From Clostridiales bacterium (GTDB lineage Bacteria; Bacillota; Clostridia; Oscillospirales; Acutalibacteraceae), in assembly GCA_012522615.1 (NCBI GenBank), contig JAAYKB010000095.1:1-21763 (forward strand): a stretch of 21,763 nt of DNA, written 5' to 3'. Position 1 is the first letter of the stretch. Every line of letters begins with the position of its first letter. Position numbers and translations under genes: made by a program. The notes under the pieces were generated by a model, which was not told the DNA's origin, searched no databases, and saw nothing but the letters and a program-made list of their open reading frames with translations. Shown piece by piece: positions 6,423 through 13,571 of this stretch.

Positions 6423-7340
6423 ATGAGGATAAGAGATATGCAGGATGAAATCCTGCGCCTGAAAAAGGAAAACGACGTTTGCATATTGGCGCACAGCTAT
6501 CAGGCAAGAGAGATTGTAGAGATTGCCGATTTCAGCGGGGACTCCTATCAGCTCAGCGTTATGGCGCAGAAGGCCCCTCAGAAAACCGTACTTATGTGCG
6601 GCGTGCGGTTTATGGCGGAAACGGTAAAGATACTGTCCGAGGACAAGCGCGTATTTCTTGTCAATCCGCTGGCGGGCTGTCCTATGGCAGAGCAGATGGA
6701 ACCCGAAATGATAGAGTATTTCAAAAAGAAAAACCCCGGATATACCGTGGTGGCATATATCAACACCACAGCCGAGCTTAAAACGGTTTGCGATGTCTGC
6801 GTTACCTCGTCAACCGCGGTCAAGATTGTGAAAAACATCCCTAATGATAAAATACTGTTTATACCCGACTGCAACCTCGGCGATTTTGTCCAAAAACAGG
6901 TTCCCAAAAAAGAGATACGTCTGCTGCAGGGCGGCTGCCCCATCCACGCCGCCATAAGCGTCAGGGATGTTGAGGAAGCCCGCCGGCGTTATCCCGAAGC
7001 CCTGCTTCTCGTCCACCCCGAATGTGTGCCGGCGGTGGTCGAAAGGGCGGATTATGTCGGCTCCACCTCGGGAATCATGGAGTTTGCAAAAAAATCCGAC
7101 AAGCGCGAGTTTATTATCGGCACCGAAAGCAGCATTGCCGAGCATCTGCAGTATACCTGCCCGGACAAAAGGTTCTATCCCCTTTCAAAAAAGCTCATCT
7201 GCCCCAATATGAAGGCGACAACCCTTGTGGACGTTCTGAACGTGCTTAACGGCCGGGGAGGCGAGGAGATAATACTGTCCGCCGAAACATTGGCTAAGGC
7301 GCGGAAATGTATTGATGAAATGATTCGGCTGGGCGGATAA
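6423..7340 (+). CDS. nadA: Quinolinate synthase NadA
   Basis: NadA condenses iminoaspartate with dihydroxyacetone phosphate to give quinolinate, the first ring compound of de novo NAD synthesis. It uses an oxygen-sensitive [4Fe-4S] cluster. Three ligand cysteines can be placed at Cys59 (LMCGVRFMAET), Cys172 (QGGCPIHAA) and Cys260 (LICPNMKATT). The catalytic-site motifs LAHSYQ, IPDCNLGDF, HPEC and GSTSGIMEF are intact. The 305-residue length is normal for the short form. AAAGGACAGGG provides the ribosome binding site. The gene sits 19 nt after mnmA and ends before a hairpin terminator. nadB and nadC, often adjacent in Clostridia, are absent here, so iminoaspartate must come from an enzyme encoded elsewhere. 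Confidence 0.97.
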   Translation: MRIRDMQDEILRLKKENDVCILAHSYQAREIVEIADFSGDSYQLSVMAQKAPQKTVLMCGVRFMAETVKILSEDKRVFLVNPLAGCPMAEQMEPEMIEYFKKKNPGYTVVAYINTTAELKTVCDVCVTSSTAVKIVKNIPNDKILFIPDCNLGDFVQKQVPKKEIRLLQGGCPIHAAISVRDVEEARRRYPEALLLVHPECVPAVVERADYVGSTSGIMEFAKKSDKREFIIGTESSIAEHLQYTCPDKRFYPLSKKLICPNMKATTLVDVLNVLNGRGGEEIILSAETLAKARKCIDEMIRLGG

Positions 7341-7388
7341 TCCCGAATTGAAAATAAACCGCGGCAAAACGAGCTGCTTGATTAGACA

Positions 7389-7426
7389 AAACAGCAAGGA
7401 GAAGTTAATTAACCTCCTTGCTGTTT
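7389..7426. terminator. Hairpin terminator between convergent nadA and the Yip1-like gene
   Basis: AAACAGCAAGGAG (7389-7401) pairs perfectly with CTCCTTGCTGTTT (7414-7426). The 12-nt loop contains the palindrome GTTAATTAAC. On the minus strand the stem is followed by TTTTG, on the plus strand by TTTG, so it probably acts in both directions, somewhat better for the minus-strand operon. Confidence 0.75.
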
Positions 7427-7442
7427 GCGTGTTGTTTGAATC

Positions 7443-8006
7443 TTACAGTATGGGTGTTTTCAGCCCGACATATCCGTTAAACAGTGCTAACGCAGCAATC
7501 ATGATTCCAATTATGACAAAAGCCCCGATTATTCTACCGCCTTTCAGAACGTCAACCTCCCTCAGAAAAATCACATACAGGATTACTTTCCATATCAGCA
7601 GGCCGACAAATACAATGCTTAGCAGCATGCCCCAGATGCTGTTGTTCCAAAAAACAGTGAAAAAGGTTTCGCTGAAAGCGACTGCAAACGAACACAGCAG
7701 GGTGGGGAAGAAGGTCAGCCCCCATTTTTGAATGTAAGTGATAAGCTCTGTTCTGCTGCCGAGGCATTTGCAAACGACCCAGAATACAGCACATACCGCG
7801 AGATAGCTGACGCAGCCCCATAAAGTGGTACGCAGTATCATATAAATATCGGGAGTCGGGTTCTGAGAACCGGCCAACCAAGCCAGAAGCGGCTCAAAGA
7901 CCGTGTTAATCAATATGGTAAATGCAACGAGGAACCATGTAACCGCTTTATTTTTATTCCGAAATGATTCTATCGGATGGTTTAACACCTCAAAAAATGA
8001 ATTCAT
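7443..8006 (-). CDS. Yip1-like polytopic membrane protein
   Basis: This 187-residue integral membrane protein has about five hydrophobic segments at residues 22-44, 58-82, 98-118, 124-148 and 160-180. It opens with FFEVLNHPIESFRNKNKAVTW, the arrangement seen at the start of bacterial Yip1/YIF1-domain proteins, where Pro and an acidic residue precede the first helix. No catalytic motif is visible. It is the last gene of a minus-strand operon. Its GGAGG site lies within the final codons of the 85-residue gene before it, 4 nt separate the two genes, and translation is therefore likely coupled. The role is unknown. Membership of the ECF sigma operon suggests an envelope function or part of the signal-sensing apparatus, which is inference. 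Confidence 0.78.
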   Translation of the reverse strand: MNSFFEVLNHPIESFRNKNKAVTWFLVAFTILINTVFEPLLAWLAGSQNPTPDIYMILRTTLWGCVSYLAVCAVFWVVCKCLGSRTELITYIQKWGLTFFPTLLCSFAVAFSETFFTVFWNNSIWGMLLSIVFVGLLIWKVILYVIFLREVDVLKGGRIIGAFVIIGIMIAALALFNGYVGLKTPIL

Positions 8007-8010
8007 TTTT

Positions 8011-8268
8011 TTAACCTCCGAAAACTTTGAATACCATGTTGGTGTATGCTGTTCCCCAGATTATGGTGCATAACACCGCCTGTACCGCGGAAAGTCCGAA
8101 GGCAAAGCGCCATGGGTATACGGTAATCAGCCTGAATATTCTCTCGGCAGGTGAAGCTTCATATTTGCGATACTCAAGCAAAATATGATTAAGCATTTTT
8201 CCCTTTTGCTGGTTTGTCGGAAGCGCAGCGTTTTCCAATATAGAATAAGTCTTTTTAATTTTTTTCAC
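8011..8268 (-). CDS. Small single-helix membrane protein, candidate anti-sigma partner
   Basis: This 85-residue protein has a basic cytoplasmic-type N-terminal region (residues 1-52, with MKKIKKTY and a helical QQKGKMLNHILLEYRKY) and one membrane helix at about 55-78 (FGLSAVQAVLCTIIWGTAY). It starts with GTG at 8268, which overlaps the TGA of the sigma gene as GTGA, with GGGAGG upstream, so its translation is coupled to the sigma factor. A small membrane protein directly after an ECF sigma factor usually binds that sigma factor, but no HxxxCxxC zinc anti-sigma motif is present and the length is below that of known anti-sigma factors. Function is inference from position only. Confidence 0.72.
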   Translation of the reverse strand: MKKIKKTYSILENAALPTNQQKGKMLNHILLEYRKYEASPAERIFRLITVYPWRFAFGLSAVQAVLCTIIWGTAYTNMVFKVFGG

Positions 8269-8819
8269 AGATTAAATTCCTCCCTCTTTTGAGCTAATCG
8301 GTATTCTTTGATGAAAGCGTTTTTTGATCTTTTCAGCAAGCTTTCTATGGCTTTTGGCGACTTATCGGTAAGCTCCGCAATCTGTTTAATACTTTTTCCG
8401 TCGACATATTTCAGCATCAGAGTGATTCTGTAATGTCCGGGGATTCTGTTTAAGCAGTCGCAGACCATTTCACTTTCAAGAGCCGACTCCATAAGCTTTT
8501 CGGCATCCTGTTCAGGATCGCTCAGGCCCTCGATGAGCGGATCATTGATGTCAACAAGCTCTATCTTTTGTCGGTAATGCTTTCGATAAAAGTCAAAGAG
8601 CTTGTTTCTGGCAATTCTGAATACCCATGTTCTGTTCGAACACAGCCCTTTGAACTCGCCCATGCCTTTAAACACGTCAAGGAATATATCCTGAGTCATA
8701 TCTTCCGCCAGTGCGGCATCCAATCCCGTTCTCAGGAAAACATACTGGTAGATTTCATTAACAAAAGCCCGATACAGCGATATAAACTTTTCTTCATTCC
8801 GGTTTTCCGCAATATTCAT
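8265..8819 (-). CDS. ECF-type RNA polymerase sigma factor
   Basis: This 184-residue extracytoplasmic-function sigma-70 factor directs RNA polymerase to alternative promoters. Region 2 spans about residues 10-80 with EDMTQDIFLDVFKGM and TWVFRIARNKLFDFYRK, the -10-binding and core-binding parts. Region 4 spans about 115-175 with LNRIPGHYRITLMLKYVDGKSIKQIAELTDKSPKAIESLLKR as a helix-turn-helix, written here as separate motifs NRIPGHYR, GKSIKQIAEL and KAIESLLKR. No long C-terminal extension is present. GAGGA lies 7 nt before ATG 8819. It follows the lipoprotein gene by 10 nt and overlaps the next gene by 4 nt. The upstream lipoprotein and downstream membrane proteins are candidates for sensing and restraint. 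Confidence 0.95.
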   Translation of the reverse strand: MNIAENRNEEKFISLYRAFVNEIYQYVFLRTGLDAALAEDMTQDIFLDVFKGMGEFKGLCSNRTWVFRIARNKLFDFYRKHYRQKIELVDINDPLIEGLSDPEQDAEKLMESALESEMVCDCLNRIPGHYRITLMLKYVDGKSIKQIAELTDKSPKAIESLLKRSKNAFIKEYRLAQKREEFNL

Positions 8820-8829
8820 TAGGCCATCC

Positions 8830-9252
8830 TCATTCCTCGGCTATAACAAGCTCCTTTGAAGCCAATATATCGCCGTCATAACTGATTTCAAATCTCAGTG
8901 TGCCGGCTATAACCTTATTTCCTTCCAAAGAAAAAACAATTATACCATTTCTATCGGTGGGCATTTTTTGCATATCAATTTTTGCTTCGTTTCCGTTAAC
9001 GAACCACTTTGCGGTATATTCCATCCCTCTGGGTGATTCGATAAAATATACGCTGGCATAGACATCTCTCCCGGCTGTCAGTTGTTCGGGCTGTTTTGCG
9101 CTCTCCAAATCGCTCCTTTCGGTATATCGCTGATTCGAAATAATAAAGCTCGAAACGGTATTGGATTCACCGCAACCGATGAGAGCAAGTGCTAAAACTG
9201 TTAATGATACAAGCAGGAACGAAGAAATTTTAAACTTTTTCATTTGGTTCAT
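8830..9252 (-). CDS. Small lipoprotein, first gene of the ECF sigma operon
   Basis: This 140-residue secreted lipoprotein has a signal peptide with basic MNQMKKFK, a hydrophobic core and a lipobox ALIGC ending near residue 27. It is therefore predicted to be lipidated by Lgt, cleaved by LspA and anchored on the outer face of the membrane. The mature part looks beta-rich, with TAKWFVNGNEAKI, GIIVFSLEGNKVIAGTLRFEISYDG and a final ASKELVIAEE, the pattern of an Ig-like or cell-surface sandwich domain. No specific family is recognised. AAGGAGG with a 9-nt spacing supports ATG 9252 rather than the ATG three codons later. As the promoter-proximal gene of the sigma operon it may act as a sensor or be the main product; both ideas are inference. 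Confidence 0.82.
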   Translation of the reverse strand: MNQMKKFKISSFLLVSLTVLALALIGCGESNTVSSFIISNQRYTERSDLESAKQPEQLTAGRDVYASVYFIESPRGMEYTAKWFVNGNEAKIDMQKMPTDRNGIIVFSLEGNKVIAGTLRFEISYDGDILASKELVIAEE

Positions 9253-9279
9253 ATAGGTAAACCTCCTTAATTAATCTTT

Positions 9280-9321
9280 AATTATACTTGAATTATACTT
9301 GTTATGATGAGAAAACGCCAA
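9280..9321 (-). promoter_or_regulatory. Tandem -10 promoter region of the ECF sigma operon
   Basis: On the minus strand the 11-mer CAAGTATAATT occurs twice head to tail (9301-9291 and 9290-9280), so two TATAAT boxes lie exactly 11 bp apart, about one helical turn. TTGGCG (9321-9316) sits 18 nt before the first of them. The predicted starts give leaders of roughly 20-35 nt to ATG 9252. Confidence 0.6.
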
Positions 9322-9521
9322 ATATAAAATGGAAAAAGTTTCAACAACACCTGTCGGAAAGCCTATGACCGTATCGCTCCCCTTCCGTATTTCATTATCA
9401 GCCTTCAAATAGATAGTCGCATTTAGCATAAAAATCATTCGAAAACATAAAAGGTGTATGCTTTTAATACCCCGCAGCAAGCCGCAGGGTGGGTTTATTT
9501 TTATTCATAAACCCTGCATAT

Positions 9522-9539
9522 AATGCATAAATATACATA
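9522..9539. promoter_or_regulatory. ArgR/AhrC operator (ARG box)
   Basis: AATGCATAAATATACATA matches the 18-bp ARG-box pattern (A W TGMAT W4 ATKCA WW) at 17 of 18 positions. A TATAAT at 9519-9524 overlaps its left edge, the geometry expected for repression by arginine-bound ArgR. Weaker 14-of-18 matches lie at 9492-9509 and 9532-9549. The regulator gene is not in the window. Confidence 0.65.
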
Positions 9540-9657
9540 ATTATTCGTGTATACTGCATATATTTTACATCGGTTAATAGAAACAAGGCTTTGAAATAGC
9601 TATATTTAGTAAATACTACAAAAAATCATCAAAAGAATAAATATACAAAGTTTTTTG

Positions 9658-9686
9658 TTGCAAAATTCAGATTGCATGGGTATAAT
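9658..9686 (+). promoter_or_regulatory. Candidate promoter of the arg operon
   Basis: TTGCAA at 9658-9663 and TATAAT at 9681-9686 are 17 nt apart. Transcription would start near 9693, giving a leader of about 57 nt before argG. It lies about 140 bp downstream of the best ARG box, so a second, upstream promoter overlapping that box is also possible. Confidence 0.6.
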
Positions 9687-9749
9687 AGGTACAATATAAA
9701 AATCAAGAAAATTTAGGAAGCTCTATAGCGTGAAAGGAAGGGTTTCGGA

Positions 9750-10961
9750 ATGGATTCGGTTAAAAAGGTTGTGCTGGCGTATTCGGGCGGTCTGGATACC
9801 TCGATTATCATCCCGTGGCTGAAGGAGAACTATCCCGGGTGCGAGGTCATTGCGGTCGCGGCGGATGTGGGCCAGGGCAAGGAGCTGTCGGGACTTGAAG
9901 AAAAGGCGATTAAAACCGGCGCTTCCAAGCTGTATATAGAGGATCTGCGAAAGGAGTTCGTGGAGAACTTCATCTTCCCGACCTTGAAAGCGCAGGCGGT
10001 GTATGAGAACCAGTACCTGCTCGGGACCTCGTTTGCCCGTCCCATAATTGCAAAGCGGATTGTGGAAATCGCCATTGCGGAGGGGGCCGACGCTATTGCC
10101 CACGGCTGCACTGGCAAGGGCAACGACCAGGTTCGTTTTGAACTTGCAATCAAGGCGTTTGCTCCCAGAATGAAGATAATCGCGCCGTGGCGCATCTGGG
10201 ATATCAAATCCCGCGACGACGAGATTGATTATGCCGAGGCGCGCAACATTCCCTTGAATATCAGCAGAGAGACCAATTATTCAAAGGATAAAAACCTGTG
10301 GCATCTCTCGCATGAGGGACTCGACCTTGAGGACCCCGCCAACCAGCCGGATTATGATGCAATTCTCGAACTGGGAGTTTCTCCGGAAAGGGCGCCCGAC
10401 AAGCCGAGTTATGTTACCATATCGTTTGAAAAGGGTATTCCGGTTGCCCTCGACGGCGTGCGGATGGACGGGGTTTCGCTGATTGAAAAGCTCAACAAGC
10501 TGGGCGGCGAAAACGGTATCGGCATTGTTGACATGGTGGAAAACCGTCTTGTAGGCATGAAAAGCCGGGGGGTTTATGAAACCCCTGGCGGCACCATCCT
10601 TTACAAAGCCCATCAGGCGCTTGAAACGCTTACCCTTGACCGCGACACCCTGCACTATAAGCAGCAGATGGTTTCGGGCAGGTTCAGCGAGCTGGTTTAC
10701 TACGGCCAGTGGTTCACCCCGCTTCGCGAGGCGCTTTCCGCCTTTGTCGATACCACGCAGGAGAATGTCACGGGCGACGTGAAGCTCAAGCTTTACAAGG
10801 GCAACATTATTCTGGCTTCGGTGACCTCCCCCAACTCGCTTTACGACGAGGAAATAGCAACGTTTAATGAAGATGAGGTGTATGACCAGACCGATTCCCA
10901 GGGCTTTATTAACCTGTTCGGTCTGCCGATAAAAGTAAAGGCGCTCAAAGAGGGCAAATAA
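9750..10961 (+). CDS. argG: Argininosuccinate synthase
   Basis: ArgG joins citrulline and aspartate with ATP to form argininosuccinate, the penultimate step of arginine synthesis, in the cytoplasm. The N-type ATP pyrophosphatase loop AYSGGLDTS is at residues 10-18. TSFARPIIAK, HGCTGKGNDQVRFE and the C-terminal oligomerisation region with YYGQWFTPLREAL and NLFGLPIKV are complete. The 403-residue length is standard. Ribosome binding site GAAAGGAAGGG ends 7 nt before ATG 9750. It is the first gene of the arginine cluster, behind an ArgR-like operator. An 89-nt gap with a hairpin separates it from argH, so the two may be expressed unequally. Confidence 0.98.
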   Translation: MDSVKKVVLAYSGGLDTSIIIPWLKENYPGCEVIAVAADVGQGKELSGLEEKAIKTGASKLYIEDLRKEFVENFIFPTLKAQAVYENQYLLGTSFARPIIAKRIVEIAIAEGADAIAHGCTGKGNDQVRFELAIKAFAPRMKIIAPWRIWDIKSRDDEIDYAEARNIPLNISRETNYSKDKNLWHLSHEGLDLEDPANQPDYDAILELGVSPERAPDKPSYVTISFEKGIPVALDGVRMDGVSLIEKLNKLGGENGIGIVDMVENRLVGMKSRGVYETPGGTILYKAHQALETLTLDRDTLHYKQQMVSGRFSELVYYGQWFTPLREALSAFVDTTQENVTGDVKLKLYKGNIILASVTSPNSLYDEEIATFNEDEVYDQTDSQGFINLFGLPIKVKALKEGK

Positions 10962-10979
10962 TCGGTCTGCAATATGGAT

Positions 10980-11012
10980 AAGGGCGGCGCTTGGACTATG
11001 CGGCCGACCCTT
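10980..11012 (+). terminator. Weak terminator-like hairpin between argG and argH
   Basis: AAGGG (10980-10984) pairs with CCCTT (11008-11012) and CGGC (10985-10988) with GCCG (11003-11006), with one bulged A. The 3' arm runs into TTTT (11011-11014). This could cause partial termination or mark an mRNA processing site inside the operon. It is unlikely to be a full stop, because argH has no evident promoter of its own. Confidence 0.5.
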
Positions 11013-11050
11013 TTACATAAAGTAAAACAGATAAAAATGAGGTAGCCGTT

Positions 11051-12427
11051 ATGAAACTTTGGACAGGACGGTTTCGCAAGGAGCTTGATAAAAAGACGAA
11101 CGATTTCAATTCGTCCATATCGTTTGATTCCAGAATGGCAGCCGAGGACATCACCGGCAGCATGGCCCATGCCGCAATGCTGGCAAAGCAGGGCATAATT
11201 TCGGCCGAGGACGCTAAGGCCATTCAAAACGGCCTTGCCGACATCCTCGCCGACCTTAAGTCAGGCAGGCTCGACATCGACATGGATTCCGAGGATATCC
11301 ACACCTTTATCGAGACCGAGCTTACCGCAAGGATAGGCGACGCGGGCAAGAGGCTGCACACCGGGCGCAGCCGGAACGACCAGGTCGCGCTTGATATCCG
11401 GTTATACCTCAAAAACCGGTATCTCCCGCTGAAGCAGCAGCTCACGGAGCTTATATCGGTGATTTGCGACAAGGCCGAGAAATACGCCGACGCCGTCATG
11501 CCGGGCTATACCCACATGCAGCGCGCCCAGCCGGTCACCTTCGGGCACCATCTGATGGCGTATGCCGAGATGTTCATACGGGACATCGGGCGGCTGGACG
11601 ACGCGGTGAATCGGATGGATTTATCCCCCTTGGGCAGCGGCGCGCTGGCGTCAACCACCTATCCGCTTGACAGGGAAGCGGCGGCAAAAGCGCTCGGGTT
11701 CGGCGGGGTGACCGATAATTCGCTCGACGGGGTCTCCGACCGCGACTTTACGATTGAGCTGGCGTCCGCCCTGTCGTTAATCATGGTGCACCTCTCCCGC
11801 TTTTCTGAGGAAATCATTCTGTGGTGTTCATGGGAATTCAGGTTTATCGAACTGGACGACGCATTCTCAACCGGCTCTTCGATTATGCCGCAGAAGAAAA
11901 ACCCAGATATTGCCGAGCTGGTGCGCGGCAAGGCGGGCAGGGTGTTCGGCGACCTTATGACGCTGCTGACCGTGATGAAGGGTTTGCCGCTTGCGTATAA
12001 CAAGGATATGCAGGAGGACAAGGAGGCAGTTTTTGACGCGTTCGACACGGTCAGCGCCTGCCTTGCCGCATTTACTCCGATGATTGATACCATGCATGTC
12101 CTCACCGACAATATGCGCAGGGCGGCGGCGAACGGCTTCATCAATGCCACCGACTGCGCCGATTATCTGGTCGGCAAAGGACTGCCGTTCCGCGATGCAT
12201 ACAAGGCGACAGGCTGCCTTGTCGCGGCTTGCATAGATAAGGGGCTTACCCTCGAAACCCTGCCGCTTGACGAATACAAGGCGGTCTGCGATTTGTTTGA
12301 CAATGATATTTATGACGCAATCTCCCTTGACCGCTGTGTCGCGACGCGCCGTGTGTACGGCGGGCCTGCGCCCGAAAATGTACGCGCACAGGTCAAAAGG
12401 GTGAGGGAAATACTCAACAAAAACTAA
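11051..12427 (+). CDS. argH: Argininosuccinate lyase
   Basis: ArgH cleaves argininosuccinate to arginine and fumarate, the last step of the pathway. It belongs to the fumarase/aspartase superfamily and works as a homotetramer. The signature GSSIMPQKKNPD at residues 275-286 carries the catalytic Ser loop. The second conserved region LHTGRSRNDQVALD is at 102-115, and GYTHMQRAQP at 152-161 contains the helper His. The start MKLWTGRF is the family's usual N terminus, with GAGGT 8 nt before ATG 11051. The 458-residue length is normal and there is no N-acetyltransferase (ArgA-like) fusion at the C terminus. argC follows after 62 nt. Confidence 0.98.
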   Translation: MKLWTGRFRKELDKKTNDFNSSISFDSRMAAEDITGSMAHAAMLAKQGIISAEDAKAIQNGLADILADLKSGRLDIDMDSEDIHTFIETELTARIGDAGKRLHTGRSRNDQVALDIRLYLKNRYLPLKQQLTELISVICDKAEKYADAVMPGYTHMQRAQPVTFGHHLMAYAEMFIRDIGRLDDAVNRMDLSPLGSGALASTTYPLDREAAAKALGFGGVTDNSLDGVSDRDFTIELASALSLIMVHLSRFSEEIILWCSWEFRFIELDDAFSTGSSIMPQKKNPDIAELVRGKAGRVFGDLMTLLTVMKGLPLAYNKDMQEDKEAVFDAFDTVSACLAAFTPMIDTMHVLTDNMRRAAANGFINATDCADYLVGKGLPFRDAYKATGCLVAACIDKGLTLETLPLDEYKAVCDLFDNDIYDAISLDRCVATRRVYGGPAPENVRAQVKRVREILNKN

Positions 12428-12489
12428 AGGTGTCGTTTGGTTCTTCCCCTGCGTTTTGAAACGCGGTTACTTGGTTAGGAGGAATCCTT

Positions 12490-13527
12490 ATGAAAATAAA
12501 GGTCGGCGTGATAGGCGCAACCGGTTATGCCGGTCTGGAGCTTGTGCGGCTGATATTGCGCCATCCCCATGCCGAACTGACGGCCATAAGCTCGGTGTCG
12601 TTTGAGGGAAGGCCGCTTTTCGAGGTTTATCCCTCTATGCGCGAAATATGCGGGCTTACCTGCGGTTCGTCTGATGAGGTTATCGCCTCCTGCGACGTTG
12701 TATTCGCGGCTCTGCCTCACGGGCTGTCGCAGGATACCGCCGCCGAATGTGTGAAGGCGGGCAAAAAATTTATCGACCTCGGCGCCGACTTCCGCCTTGA
12801 CGACTCCGAGCGGTACGCCGAGTGGTACGGCTGCGAATTCAAGTATCCCGAGCTGCATCGTGCGGCGGTTTACGGAATTCCGGAATTGTTCCGCGAAGAC
12901 ATAAAGGCAAGTTCGATTATCGGCAATCCCGGGTGCTATCCGACCAGCATTGCGCTTGGTCTTGCCCCGGCGCTGCGGGCGGGTATGGTTAAAACGCAGG
13001 GGATTGTCATCGATTCGAAATCCGGCGTGACAGGAGCGGGGCGCAAGCCTGCCCAAAACACGCATTTCCCCGAATGCAACGAGGCGTTTTCGGCATACAA
13101 GGTGGCGGCACACAGGCATACGCCCGAAATCGAGCAGACGCTTTCAAAGATGGCGGGCGGAAATGTTACGGTGACCTTTGTTCCCCACCTCCTTCCGGTC
13201 AACCGCGGCATCCTCTCGACCATATACGCCCCTCTCAACCCGGGCGTGACCGAGGAACAGGCGCGAAGGCTTTATGAGGACAGCTACAAGGACGAGTACT
13301 TTGTGCGCGTGCTTCCCAAGGGGGTCGGGGCGGATATCCGAAACGTGCGGTGCTCCAACTACTGCGACATCCAGATATATACCGACCGACGCGCCGGTCT
13401 GCTGATTGTGACGTCTGTAATTGACAATATGGTGAAGGGCGCGGCCGGGCAGGCGATTCAAAATATGAACCTGATGTTCGGATTCGGGGAGACCGACGGG
13501 ATTGACATGATTCCTCCGGCATTTTGA
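12490..13527 (+). CDS. argC: N-acetyl-gamma-glutamyl-phosphate reductase
   Basis: ArgC reduces N-acetylglutamyl phosphate to the semialdehyde with NADPH, the third step of ornithine synthesis. The Rossmann motif GATGYAG is at residues 9-15. The nucleophile is Cys149 in GNPGCYPTS, and the catalytic His region is AAHRHTPEIE around residues 207-214. FVPHLLPVNRGI marks the dimer-forming C-terminal part. The 345-residue length is typical of the type 1 enzyme. AGGAGGAATCCTT before ATG 12490 is a strong ribosome binding site that could fold on itself (AGGA/TCCT). A small perfect hairpin GCGTTTTGAAACGC lies in the gap after argH. argJ follows after 44 nt. Confidence 0.98.
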   Translation: MKIKVGVIGATGYAGLELVRLILRHPHAELTAISSVSFEGRPLFEVYPSMREICGLTCGSSDEVIASCDVVFAALPHGLSQDTAAECVKAGKKFIDLGADFRLDDSERYAEWYGCEFKYPELHRAAVYGIPELFREDIKASSIIGNPGCYPTSIALGLAPALRAGMVKTQGIVIDSKSGVTGAGRKPAQNTHFPECNEAFSAYKVAAHRHTPEIEQTLSKMAGGNVTVTFVPHLLPVNRGILSTIYAPLNPGVTEEQARRLYEDSYKDEYFVRVLPKGVGADIRNVRCSNYCDIQIYTDRRAGLLIVTSVIDNMVKGAAGQAIQNMNLMFGFGETDGIDMIPPAF

Positions 13528-13571
13528 GCCGGATTCTCCGCATATTAAGGTAATCCTTGGAGGGTATGACA

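Larger units (their letters stand above)
9253..9749. promoter_or_regulatory. 497-nt divergent control region between the sigma operon and argG
   Basis: No gene is seen here. Apart from the two promoters and the operator listed separately, it holds a terminator-like hairpin (ACCCCGC at 9469-9475 with GCAGGGT at 9484-9490, one mismatch, then a T-rich run), an inverted repeat GGGTTTAT/ATAAACCC at 9491-9498 and 9507-9514, and a long A+T-rich stretch at 9540-9665. The short minus-strand frame at 9271-9480 has no ribosome binding site and is not called. Confidence 0.6.

Noticed and set aside
7348..7731. 127-codon plus-strand open frame after nadA
   Set aside because: It is antisense to the Yip1-like gene and crosses the terminator hairpin; no start signal is seen.
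9540..9749. T-box or other known riboswitch before argG
   Set aside because: I found no T-box consensus, specifier stem or antiterminator; the leader is simply A+T rich, and ARG boxes explain control.
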